Shown: positions 39,335 through 47,297 of the stretch, piece after piece
Numbering within the stretch: position 1 is the stretch's first letter
Layout: every line of letters begins with the position of its first letter
Source: Pediococcus acidilactici
GTDB lineage: Bacteria > Bacillota > Bacilli > Lactobacillales > Lactobacillaceae
NCBI GenBank assembly: GCA_024970065.1
Contig: CP103908.1
Location: forward strand, 1,116,001 to 1,180,000
Length of the DNA stretch: 64,000 bases
Reading direction: 5' to 3'
The notes under the pieces: generated by a model
The model's database searches: none
Told to the model about the DNA's origin: nothing
Seen by the model: only the letters and a program-made list of their open reading frames with translations
Made by a program: the position numbers and the translations under genes

Positions 39335-41572
39335 CTAATGGGTTGGACGTTTAACCACGTAAACATCCTTAACGTTTTTCAAGCTTTCCATTACCCGTTC
39401 TAAATGGGCTAAATTATGCACACCCATCGACAAACTAATTACTACAATTCGATTGTGGTTGATTTTACCATTGATTGACGATAGATTGCGGGTTGCGTTA
39501 TTGACCGACTTCAAGACGTCGTTTAACAACCCGTTGCGATTGTATCCTTGAACTTCTAAGTCTGCTGAGTAATTTCCTGAAGTATCATCCGGATCTTCCC
39601 AACTAACTTCGATAATCCGTTCACCCTGCTCTTCAGCACTCTTAACGTTAGGGCAATCTTTTCGATGAACTGAAACGCCCCGTCCTTTGGTAATGTAACC
39701 CACGATTGGATCACCAGGTACTGGTGTACAACAGTGACTCAAACGCACCAAGAGGTTATCCGCACCCTCGATTACCACGCCTTCTGAAGACGATTTGGTT
39801 TTACTCTTTGGACGGTGGTCGTCAGTGGAAATTGCCTGGTGGTTCTCAAGCATTTGACGCTGAATTTCTTTTTGATGATCGGCTTCGGCCTGTTCACGGA
39901 TGTCCTTGGTCAATCGGTTAGCAATCCCGACGGGTGCTAAATCCCCAAAACCAACGGCAGCTAACAAATCGTCTACCTGGCTAAAGTTCAATTGTTTAGC
40001 AACTTGAGCTAGTTTTTCGTCTTCTAAAAGTTCACTAGCATCGTATCCGGTCTGTTCTAGCTGCTTAGTTAAAATTTCGCGGCCCTTTTCAACATTTTCA
40101 TCGTGGTTGGCTTGACGGAAGAATTGTTTAATTTTATTACGGCTCCGTCGGGTTGAGACCATCGTTAGCCAATCACGACTTGGGCCCGCTGAATTCTTCG
40201 AAGTCAAGATTTCAACGATGTCACCATTTTTAATTGTGTAATCTAACGGAACAATTTTGCCGTTAACTTTCGCACCGGTAGCATGATTCCCCACTTCGGT
40301 ATGGATGGTATAGGCTAAATCAAGCGGACCCGCCCCCTTAGGTAGTTCAAAAACGTCACCTTTCGGGGTGAAAACATACACCCGGTCCCCAAACAAATCG
40401 CCCTTAACGCCTTCCATGAAATCTGCCGCATCGTTACTTTCATCTTGTAATTCGACAATTTCTTTAAACCAATTTAACTTGGCATCGGTCGTATTTTGGT
40501 TAACTTCGTCCGTGATACCTTCCTTATATGCCCAATGAGCAGCAACCCCGTATTCGGCTACCCGGTGCATGGCTTCCGTTCGAATCTGAAATTCCAACGG
40601 CCGGCCTTCGGGACCAACTACAGTTGTGTGCAAAGATTGGTACATGTTGGCCTTCGGCATGGCAATGTAATCCTTAAAACGGCCTGGAATTGGCTTCCAC
40701 TTAGCATGAATGGCTCCTAAAACTGCGTAGCAGTCCCGGACCGTGTCCGTAATCACCCGGACCGCTAACAAGTCGTAAATTTGGCTGAACTGTTTGTGTT
40801 GGTCAACCATCTTTCGGTAAATTGAATAAATGTGTTTCGGTCGCCCGTAAATATCCGCGTGTTTCAAGTGCAGGTCAGCAATTGCGTCCTTCAATTCGCT
40901 AATCGCTGAATTAATATATTCTTCACGCTGGGCCCGCCGGGAATTCATCAGGTGAACAATCCGGTAATATTGCTGGGGATTCAAATAACGTAAAGCAATG
41001 TCTTCGAGCTCCCATTTAATGGTGCTAATCCCTAACCGTTCGGCAAGTGGCGCGTAAATCTCCAACGTTTCGTTTGAAATCCGTCGTTGCTTATCGGGAC
41101 GTAAATGACGCAACGTCCGCATGTTATGCAAACGATCGGCCAGTTTAACGATGATTACCCGAATATCTTGCGACATTGCTAAAAGAAGCTTCCGATGGTT
41201 CTCGGCCAGCTGCTCTTGGTTAGATTTATACTTAATCTTACTAATCTTGGAAACGCCGTCGACAATAACCGCCACGTCATGACCAAATAGTTCTTCAATG
41301 TCACCCAACGTGATTAACGTATCCTCTACCGTATCATGTAGGAAACCAGACGCAACCGTTTCCGGATCCATCTTTAAATTTGCCAAAATGCCGGCAACTT
41401 GAATTGGGTGCATAATATACGGTTCGCCCGATTGCCGATACTGTTCTTTATGAACGTAAGAGGCAAAGTCACAGGCTTTTTGCACAAATGCCGTGTGCTC
41501 TTCATTCATATATTCTCGGCACATGTTCATCACGTCATTGGCCGATAATACTGGTTCTTTGGACATTAACAT
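39335..41572 (-). CDS. rel: Bifunctional (p)ppGpp synthetase/hydrolase Rel
   Basis: Makes and degrades the stringent-response alarmone (p)ppGpp. About 745 residues: an HD hydrolase domain (GFLHDTVEDTLITLGDIEELFG), a synthetase domain (RVITDTVRDCYAVLGAIHAKW, GRFKDYIAMPK), a TGS domain (FTPKGDVFELPKGAGPLD), a zinc-finger/helical region (CCTPVPGDPIVGY) and a C-terminal ACT domain. Both active sites look intact. ATG at 41572 has GAGG nine bases upstream; ATG at 41566 (MSKEPV) is also possible. Confidence 0.96.
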   Translation of the reverse strand: MLMSKEPVLSANDVMNMCREYMNEEHTAFVQKACDFASYVHKEQYRQSGEPYIMHPIQVAGILANLKMDPETVASGFLHDTVEDTLITLGDIEELFGHDVAVIVDGVSKISKIKYKSNQEQLAENHRKLLLAMSQDIRVIIVKLADRLHNMRTLRHLRPDKQRRISNETLEIYAPLAERLGISTIKWELEDIALRYLNPQQYYRIVHLMNSRRAQREEYINSAISELKDAIADLHLKHADIYGRPKHIYSIYRKMVDQHKQFSQIYDLLAVRVITDTVRDCYAVLGAIHAKWKPIPGRFKDYIAMPKANMYQSLHTTVVGPEGRPLEFQIRTEAMHRVAEYGVAAHWAYKEGITDEVNQNTTDAKLNWFKEIVELQDESNDAADFMEGVKGDLFGDRVYVFTPKGDVFELPKGAGPLDLAYTIHTEVGNHATGAKVNGKIVPLDYTIKNGDIVEILTSKNSAGPSRDWLTMVSTRRSRNKIKQFFRQANHDENVEKGREILTKQLEQTGYDASELLEDEKLAQVAKQLNFSQVDDLLAAVGFGDLAPVGIANRLTKDIREQAEADHQKEIQRQMLENHQAISTDDHRPKSKTKSSSEGVVIEGADNLLVRLSHCCTPVPGDPIVGYITKGRGVSVHRKDCPNVKSAEEQGERIIEVSWEDPDDTSGNYSADLEVQGYNRNGLLNDVLKSVNNATRNLSSINGKINHNRIVVISLSMGVHNLAHLERVMESLKNVKDVYVVKRPTH

Positions 41573-41598
41573 CACCACCAACCTCAAAATACAATAAA

Positions 41599-41624
41599 AG
41601 CACGGTATCGAGTGACAACGTGCT
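41599..41624 (-). other. Hairpin in the rel leader
   Basis: AGCACG and CGTGCT arms enclose a 14-base loop in the untranslated leader and are followed on the minus strand by TTTATT. This resembles a weak attenuator between the rel promoter and its start. Confidence 0.45.
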
Positions 41625-41641
41625 TCGGTCTTATTGAATAA

Positions 41642-41670
41642 AGTATACGTTTATTATAAACAAATTGCAA
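41642..41670 (-). promoter_or_regulatory. Promoter of rel
   Basis: TTGCAA (41665-41670) and TATACT (41642-41647) with 17-base spacing, giving a leader of about 65 bases. Confidence 0.75.
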
Positions 41671-41673
41671 TGC

Positions 41674-42003
41674 TTAGCTATTCGATAAGTTATAGGACAA
41701 TATTTCAATAGCAAAATAGACGATGGCAAAGTAATTTGCGTAGTGTGGCAAAATAATTATCGCCCCGATTAAGTACAATACCGGAAATAAAAATAAAAAC
41801 ATAAAGTGCAAACCATTTGACTTAATTAGGTTGCCAAACGTGTAACTCGCTAAGGAATTAAACACGATTAATAACCACAAAACAATCATTACCGATGGTG
41901 TGTGGCACAGTTTCAGCACAATTGGCAAAACAATTCCAATTAAGAACGCAAATAAAATGTAGCGCCAGTGGGCTGAAATTTCCAAATTACCAATTTTTTT
42001 CAT
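41674..42003 (-). CDS. Small four-helix membrane protein of unknown function
   Basis: A 109-residue protein with about four hydrophobic segments (LFAFLIGIVLPIVLKLC, VLWLLIVFNSLASYTFG, FMFLFLFPVLYLIGAIIIL, FAIVYFAIEILSYNL). I recognise no motif. The start at 42003 has GAGGGG seven bases upstream and lies after the rsmE stop, so it is probably co-transcribed with prmA-rsmE. Confidence 0.7.
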   Translation of the reverse strand: MKKIGNLEISAHWRYILFAFLIGIVLPIVLKLCHTPSVMIVLWLLIVFNSLASYTFGNLIKSNGLHFMFLFLFPVLYLIGAIIILPHYANYFAIVYFAIEILSYNLSNS

Positions 42004-42017
42004 AATTCTTCCCCTCA

Positions 42018-42755
42018 CTATTGCAATTCAAATTGATATGAAATTGCCGACAACACGTACATTGGTGCGCTCTCGGCCCGTAAAATCCGGGGGCCAAGGC
42101 CGGCAAGTGTAAATTGAGCGTCAGTAAACGCCTTAATTTCCTCAGGAGCTAATCCACCTTCCGGACCAAATACCGCTAGGAGCGCATCCCCACTAGCTGT
42201 ATTTGATAAAATCCGTTTAAAATTGGCAAATTCCCCTTCTTTAGCGGATTCTTCGTAAGCCACCATTCGATGTTGAACTGGTGAATTAACCACGTCCGCA
42301 AACGAAACAATTTCGACCGTCGGTATTATTTGACGATGGGACTGCTCTGCGGCGGCTTTAGCAATTTCAACTAAGCGTTGCAACTTACGCTCGACCTTCT
42401 TACCGTCCCAGCGCGCCACCGAATAGCGTGCCGAAAAAAATTGAAAATGGCTTGCGCCCATTTCCGTGCCCCGCTTAATAATTTGCTCATTTTTATCACC
42501 CTTAGAAATACCACACGCAATTGTAACTTCTACAGGTAATTCAACAGGTTTAGTAATTTCTTGCAACGCCCGTAGCTGCGCCGGTGCTGCATCGTTGAGC
42601 AACTGGCTCAGCCAAACTTTTTGGTCGTCCCCCACCACTTCAACTTTTTCACCAGTTTGTGCGCGCATCACCTTTAAGAGATGGTGGGAGTCCGCCTTGG
42701 AAAGCGAGAATTCATCATGGAGCTTTAAAGTTTCCCCGATAAAATACCTTTGCAT
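42018..42755 (-). CDS. rsmE: 16S rRNA (uracil(1498)-N3)-methyltransferase
   Basis: A 245-residue SPOUT methyltransferase. An N-terminal PUA-like domain (QRYFIGETL, HHLLKVMRAQTGEKVEV) precedes the knotted SAM-binding domain with VFGPEGGLAPEEI and GPRILRAESAPMYVL. It follows prmA by nine bases, a common pairing. Confidence 0.95.
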   Translation of the reverse strand: MQRYFIGETLKLHDEFSLSKADSHHLLKVMRAQTGEKVEVVGDDQKVWLSQLLNDAAPAQLRALQEITKPVELPVEVTIACGISKGDKNEQIIKRGTEMGASHFQFFSARYSVARWDGKKVERKLQRLVEIAKAAAEQSHRQIIPTVEIVSFADVVNSPVQHRMVAYEESAKEGEFANFKRILSNTASGDALLAVFGPEGGLAPEEIKAFTDAQFTLAGLGPRILRAESAPMYVLSAISYQFELQ

Positions 42756-42764
42756 GGCAACCTC

Positions 42765-43712
42765 CTACTCATCAAGCTGATGGGACGCAATTATTCCGCG
42801 CCATTCCCCATAAGTTAACACTTGGTTGATTTGGAAGTCGTTTGCGGCTAACGTTTCTTCGATCACCGGAAGCTTGTCGTCAATAATTCCGGACATAACT
42901 AACCAGCCATTTTTGTTTAGCAATGACTTAGCTTGCGGAATCATCGGCACCAATACATCGGTTAAAATATTGGCCACGATAAGGTCTACCGGCTCGCTAA
43001 TTCCCTTTAAAAGGTCGTTGGGCTGGGCACTAATTGTTTTAGCAATGGGATTTAAATCAAAGTTTTCTTGCGCAGCGGCAATTGCTTCATCATCCACATC
43101 AAAAGCCGCAACCTTTCCTGCACCTAGCAGCTTGGCCGCGATACTCAAAACACCGGAACCAGTTCCCACGTCATATACCGTTTCGTTTCCGCGCATCACG
43201 ACTTCCATCGCTTGGAGACACAACCGGGTCGTCGGGTGCGTCCCCGTCCCAAAGGCCCGTCCCGGATCTAAACTAATTACCTTTTCATCCGGTTGAGTTG
43301 CTTGGTAATCGCTCCAGCTTGGTTTGACCGTTAGATAGCGGGTAATCCGCACCGGATGGTAATACTTTTTCCAAGCGGTAGCCCAATCATCGTCTTGAAC
43401 CTCCACGGTGGTTACGCTAGCTGGTCCAATATCCAACCCAAAGCCAGGCAATTCATTAATTTTATCCTTTAACTGGCTAACAACCTTGGCGACGTCCGTA
43501 GATTCCGGATAGTACGCTGATACAATTGCGCCTTCCGTAACGTGGGGAACGTCCTTTAATTCGTATAGTTCACTTGGATAAGAAGCCTGGTAGTTCTTAA
43601 AATCTAAGGCATCTTCAATTTTTACTCCTACAGCGTCAAGACCATCAAAAATACTACTTATTGCTTCAACGGCCTCGTTAGTAGTTTTTACGTTTACCTC
43701 GGTCCATTTCAA
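42765..43712 (-). CDS. prmA: Ribosomal protein L11 methyltransferase
   Basis: Trimethylates lysines and the N-terminus of L11. The 315-residue protein has the substrate-binding N-terminal domain and a SAM fold with DPGRAFGTGTHPTTRLC, YDVGTGSGVLSIAAKLLG and VANILTDVLVPM. It is first in prmA-rsmE-hyp. Confidence 0.95.
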   Translation of the reverse strand: MKWTEVNVKTTNEAVEAISSIFDGLDAVGVKIEDALDFKNYQASYPSELYELKDVPHVTEGAIVSAYYPESTDVAKVVSQLKDKINELPGFGLDIGPASVTTVEVQDDDWATAWKKYYHPVRITRYLTVKPSWSDYQATQPDEKVISLDPGRAFGTGTHPTTRLCLQAMEVVMRGNETVYDVGTGSGVLSIAAKLLGAGKVAAFDVDDEAIAAAQENFDLNPIAKTISAQPNDLLKGISEPVDLIVANILTDVLVPMIPQAKSLLNKNGWLVMSGIIDDKLPVIEETLAANDFQINQVLTYGEWRGIIASHQLDE

Positions 43713-43926
43713 ACCTAATCAGCTCCTATAGTTATCTCATGTTAGATACTATAATACCGCATTTGACCAAAATTTTCGAAACGTAAAGCCAATTTTGCCC
43801 ATCAACCAAATTTGAATTAAAAAGTTTTGCTACACTAAAAAAACGATCAAACATGAATGTCAACGTAAAAATGACAATCAACTCATACTTAGCCGTTATT
43901 TAACCCGATATTCATTGAAGAAAACA

Positions 43927-43966
43927 AAATGCTTTCCAAGAATTAAAAAATTCTTGAAAAGCATTT
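43927..43966 (-). terminator. Terminator of the uracil permease gene
   Basis: AAATGCTTT-CAAGAATT arms with one mismatch around a short T loop, followed by TTTTG on the minus strand, about 40 bases after the stop. Confidence 0.75.
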
Positions 43967-44001
43967 CTCCCAAATTATCCCGTAATTGGCTAAATTAACG
44001 G

Positions 44002-45294
44002 TTATCGTTCACTGAGGGCTTTTTCAGGTAGCACTAAATTTAAAATTATGCCGAGAACCGTCGCGACCGCCAGTCCGGAAAAGCTTAGGTCACCCAAATT
44101 CAAACTAGCGTTACCAATCCCAATTACTAAAATCGAAGCCGCAATCATCAAATTACGTTTCTGATTAAAATCAACGTGTTCATCAATTAAAATACGTAAT
44201 CCGTTAGCCGCAATTGTTCCAAACAATAGGAAGCTAATTCCTCCAATAACTGGACTAGGAATACTTTCGATCAGCGCACTCAATTTGCCAATAAAACTAA
44301 AAATGATTGCGCTGACTGCCGCGCCCATTAACACGTAAACACTATGTACTTTAGTAACCGCCAGCACCCCGATGTTTTCTCCGTAGCTGGTTACGGGAGG
44401 CCCACCGATGAACCCCGCCACAATGGAAGCAACCCCGTCCCCTGACAAGGTCCGGTGTAACCCAGGATCCTTGAAGAAGTTCCGGTGCGTCAAGGTATTT
44501 AAAACCATGATGTGCCCCGTATGTTCGGTCATCGTAACGAAGGCTAGTGGCATCATGCTCAGAATTGCTCCCCAGCTCAGGTGTAAATGATAGCTAACAA
44601 AAGGAATTTCAAAACTTGGAGCGATTAGCCAATGTGCGTGGGCCACTCCCGATAAATCAACTACTCCGAGAACCAACGCCACAATGTAGCCGGAGATTAA
44701 ACCTAGCAAAATGGGAATTAAACTAACGAATCCCTTTAGATACATATTGAAAACAATCGTGATCAGTAGGGTTACTAACGCAATCGCAAAATACTTAAGA
44801 TCGTAGACGCTTTGGCTGCCAACCGTACGCATGGTGGCGTCTTTTGCGGCCGTTCCCGCTAATGACAACCCAATCACCATAATGATTGGCCCCACCACTA
44901 CCGGAGGTAAGATTCGATCTAACCAGTCAGATCCTAACTGACTGATGATCAGCGCCACAATCAGATACACAACCCCGACCGAAATCGTTCCCTGAGCAAT
45001 TCCTTCATAGCCGGTACTCTTCATCAATGCCATCATCGGTACAATAAAAGTAAAACTTGAGCCCATGTAGGCTGGAATCTTAGCCTTAGTAATCAGAATG
45101 TACAGTAACGTACCGACTCCAGAACTAAAAAGCGCAATTCCAGGGTTCATCCCCACCAGGATCGGAACTAAAACTGTAGAACCAAACATCGCAAACATGT
45201 GTTGAATCGATAACCCTACTAAATGCGGAAACGTAGGGCATTCATTAATATCCAAAATTGCTTCCGGATTGCGGTACTGTCCTTGTTTTGACAT
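44002..45294 (-). CDS. pyrP: Uracil permease (NCS2 family)
   Basis: A 430-residue uracil:proton symporter with about 14 membrane segments. NCS2 features include LSIQHMFAMFGSTVLVP, FVTMTEHTGHIMVL (substrate-binding Glu) and GGPPVTSYGENIG. ATG at 45294 (MSKQGQY) is preferred, with GGGAG upstream. A PyrR-type attenuator leader controls it, so exogenous pyrimidine should repress it. Confidence 0.95.
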   Translation of the reverse strand: MSKQGQYRNPEAILDINECPTFPHLVGLSIQHMFAMFGSTVLVPILVGMNPGIALFSSGVGTLLYILITKAKIPAYMGSSFTFIVPMMALMKSTGYEGIAQGTISVGVVYLIVALIISQLGSDWLDRILPPVVVGPIIMVIGLSLAGTAAKDATMRTVGSQSVYDLKYFAIALVTLLITIVFNMYLKGFVSLIPILLGLISGYIVALVLGVVDLSGVAHAHWLIAPSFEIPFVSYHLHLSWGAILSMMPLAFVTMTEHTGHIMVLNTLTHRNFFKDPGLHRTLSGDGVASIVAGFIGGPPVTSYGENIGVLAVTKVHSVYVLMGAAVSAIIFSFIGKLSALIESIPSPVIGGISFLLFGTIAANGLRILIDEHVDFNQKRNLMIAASILVIGIGNASLNLGDLSFSGLAVATVLGIILNLVLPEKALSER

Positions 45295-45321
45295 AACTTG
45301 CACTACTCCCTTTCTTAATGC

Positions 45322-45443
45322 AAAAAGCCTCTTGGATCCAACTGTGATCCAAGAGGCTTTTTGATGGTTTTCCCCAATTACTAAGGGTCTGCAACGAGCA
45401 ATTAGCCTTTTGGCCTCACGGGACCAAATTAAGGTTTCTTTAA
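45322..45443 (-). promoter_or_regulatory. PyrR-binding attenuator of the uracil permease
   Basis: The leader contains a PyrR recognition hairpin (TTTGGTCCCGTGAGGCCAAA, 45408-45427; its GTCCCGTGAGG core matches the known PyrR loop) followed by a strong terminator with 17-base arms at 45322-45338 and 45346-45362. UMP-bound PyrR should favour the terminator. Confidence 0.9.
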
Positions 45444-45449
45444 GGGATA

Positions 45450-45478
45450 ATCATACGCACATTCGATAACCCCGTCAA
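45450..45478 (-). promoter_or_regulatory. Promoter of the uracil permease transcript
   Basis: TTGACG (45473-45478) and TATGAT (45450-45455), 17-base spacing, just before the attenuator. Confidence 0.82.
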
Positions 45479-45516
45479 TAGTTTATTTAAAATTTCTCAT
45501 TTTAAACACTATCCGG

Positions 45517-45831
45517 TCAGCGTTTAATGTCCTTAACGCCATCTTGCTCCGTCAAATGCTTCTTCAAGTAAGCTAAGAGCTCGTTTTCGCGATGAAAAAT
45601 CCGGGGATTTTGCTGTCCGTGCAATCGTAAATCAATTTCGTTAATTTTGATGCGCCCCGTCCATGTATGGGTATACTTAATAATCACCCGGTTATTGAGT
45701 TCTTCCTTACCAAACTTAAAAACATACACGCTTTCCGGTGTCATCATCGGGCGAATATATTTTTTACTATATTGTAATTGGTTACTCCGCAAAAATTGTT
45801 TGATTTTCTTTAAAATTGTTGACCACCTCAC
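45517..45831 (-). CDS. Small basic protein of unknown function
   Basis: A protein of up to 104 residues, basic at the N-terminus (LKKIKQFLRS) with two-strand segments such as YVFKFGKEELNNRVIIKYTH. No family recognised. The longest frame starts at a GTG (45829-45831) that has no upstream Shine-Dalgarno; a strong AGGTGG at 45823-45828 instead points to an in-frame ATT at 45814-45816 (99 residues). It lies upstream of the permease promoter. Confidence 0.55.
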   Translation of the reverse strand: MRWSTILKKIKQFLRSNQLQYSKKYIRPMMTPESVYVFKFGKEELNNRVIIKYTHTWTGRIKINEIDLRLHGQQNPRIFHRENELLAYLKKHLTEQDGVKDIKR

Positions 45832-46098
45832 CTTTTTTTGAATTTGTAGTTTCCGCTTATTATGATTACTAATTCTATCCTATTCCAGCTTAAAAGTAAA
45901 ATACGCCATTTTCAGCTAAATTATTGATTTAATCCCGTTAAAATAGGGCACTCAATTTAATTTTAGGCGCCAATCTCTAAACAATATTTAGCCAGCCAAG
46001 TGCTTCTCCTTATTATCGATTGAAAGCTTTATTAAGCATAACCATAAATCGAAAGTTTTGGTTATCATAAGTCATTTTCTAGCATGAACGTTCCTGGT

Positions 46099-46563
46099 CT
46101 ACTTATCTTTATCAAAGCGGCGTTCAATCCGTTGTAGGTTCCACGCGTCAAACTTTTTTAGCACTCCCATCACTAAAAACACGCAACATAGACTACTAAG
46201 AAAGAGAATACCAATCATTGCAATAAAAACCCCCACGTGATTGCCCTGGTAGAACTGCCGGTACTGGTGGTAGTTTCGGTAAGCATTCAAACAAGTTAAT
46301 CCAACAGTAAATAATAGTAGGAAACTTTTTTCGTAACGTCCACCAAAAAGACTTATGCCACTAAACAATGTACGTACCGTAGCATATAGCCCAACCAATC
46401 CTAATCCGACCGCTTCTACAACGTAACTGCTCCATGGCAGATCAAAAAATGTCATTTGAACGGCGATGGCACTGACCAAAAAAGCTAACAAGATATTTAA
46501 GGTTTCGTACGCAATTTGATTACGCACCTGTCGCACCCGTTCATCAATAGACTGTTTTTTCAT
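46099..46563 (-). CDS. Membrane protein paired with XRE regulator
   Basis: A 154-residue protein with four hydrophobic segments (LNILLAFLVSAIAVQMTF; AVGLGLVGLYATVRTLF; FLLLFTVGLTCLNAY; VFIAMIGILFLSSLCCVFLV) between basic ends (KKQSIDERVRQVR and RRFDKDK). The fold resembles small membrane partners often encoded after XRE regulators in Firmicutes; function unknown. ATG at 46563 overlaps the regulator's stop by four bases (ATGA), indicating coupling. Confidence 0.75.
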   Translation of the reverse strand: MKKQSIDERVRQVRNQIAYETLNILLAFLVSAIAVQMTFFDLPWSSYVVEAVGLGLVGLYATVRTLFSGISLFGGRYEKSFLLLFTVGLTCLNAYRNYHQYRQFYQGNHVGVFIAMIGILFLSSLCCVFLVMGVLKKFDAWNLQRIERRFDKDK

Positions 46564-46760
46564 AATGGGTCCTCCCAAAATAGTTCATCTAGTGTTTTAC
46601 CTAAAGCATGGCAAATTGCCAGGCACAATTTAAGCGTGGGATTATAGTTTCCCGCTTCAATTAAGCCAATGGTTTGTCGGGTCACCCCAATCAAGTTAGC
46701 TAGCTCAGCTTGGCTAAGATCGTTTTCCAAACGAGCCATTTTCAAACGCTGATTTTTCAT
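46560..46760 (-). CDS. XRE-family transcriptional regulator
   Basis: A 66-residue Cro/C1-type DNA-binding protein with the helix-turn-helix LSQAELANLIGVTRQTIGLIEAGNYNPTL-type motif (about residues 13-41) and CHALGKTLDELFW as the usual C-terminal part. It consists only of the DNA-binding domain. A promoter with a palindrome over its -10 box lies just upstream (46798-46830), consistent with autorepression. Confidence 0.9.
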   Translation of the reverse strand: MKNQRLKMARLENDLSQAELANLIGVTRQTIGLIEAGNYNPTLKLCLAICHALGKTLDELFWEDPL

Positions 46761-46797
46761 ACCCCACCACCTTTTTGCAATATATATATTACTTATC

Positions 46798-46830
46798 GTA
46801 AAGTATACCTTACAAAGAAACCGTTTTCAA
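46798..46830 (-). promoter_or_regulatory. Promoter and palindromic operator of the XRE-membrane protein operon
   Basis: TTGAAA (46825-46830) and TATACT (46802-46807) are 17 bases apart. A 16-base near-palindrome GTAAgGTATACtTTAC (46798-46813, one mismatched pair) covers the -10 box. It is the natural candidate site for the XRE protein. Confidence 0.7.
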
Positions 46831-46841
46831 TTGCTAAAAAC

Positions 46842-46956
46842 AAAAAACCACTATCATTTGGATAGCGGCCGGTTGGACATCAATAAATGTCCAAGTTTTG
46901 GATGGGATAATCAGAGTTAATACATGGAGGCTCAAGCCTTCCAAGGTGCTAGTATA
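46842..46956 (-). ncRNA. Candidate small RNA
   Basis: On the minus strand a TATACT box (46951-46956; weak -35) is followed by about 105 bases with three hairpins: GGAAGGC/GCCTCC (46926-46942), TTGGACAT/ATGTCCAA (46873-46894) and a terminal CCGCTATC/GATAGTGG helix (46848-46868) followed by TTTTTTGTTTTT. No open frame fits. I do not recognise the family. Confidence 0.4.
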
Positions 46957-47066
46957 GCGCCAAAAAGCTTAAAAGACTAGTGATTTTTAATAATTTGTGC
47001 TAAAAAAGTCACATTAAACGTTTTCAATTTTTCTAAGGCTTACGCGGTAATTTATTGATTACCTAT

Positions 47067-47096
47067 TCGACAGTTTCCATTTAGTGTTATTATAAT
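47067..47096 (+). promoter_or_regulatory. Promoter of the aminotransferase gene
   Basis: TCGACA (47067-47072) and TATAAT (47091-47096) with 18-base spacing; the start of transcription should be near 47103, leaving a leader of about 195 bases. Confidence 0.65.
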
Positions 47097-47102
47097 TTAT
47101 TA

Positions 47103-47297
47103 GAAGGAGATTGCGAAATGGTGAGCTAACTGGCCTGAATCTTAAGGTTACCCTGCTTAACCGTTTTGGGATCTCTAACTACCAAAGGGGGGCGTCCTAT
47201 TCAAGATTAACGTTGATTTGCGGATTGGATAATGACTAAACGACAATCCAACTGGTAAAACACGTAACTAACCCTTTTAACACGAGGAGGACTGTAC
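47103..47297 (+). other. Long leader of the aminotransferase gene
   Basis: The leader contains AAGGAG eight bases before a minimal ATG GTG AGC TAA frame (47118-47129), a GGTTA/TAACC hairpin (47146-47161) and a GGATTG/CAATCC hairpin around 47221-47252. In another frame a 42-codon stretch from a TTG at 47111 is open but lacks a proper ribosome site. No known riboswitch motif was recognised. Confidence 0.35.
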
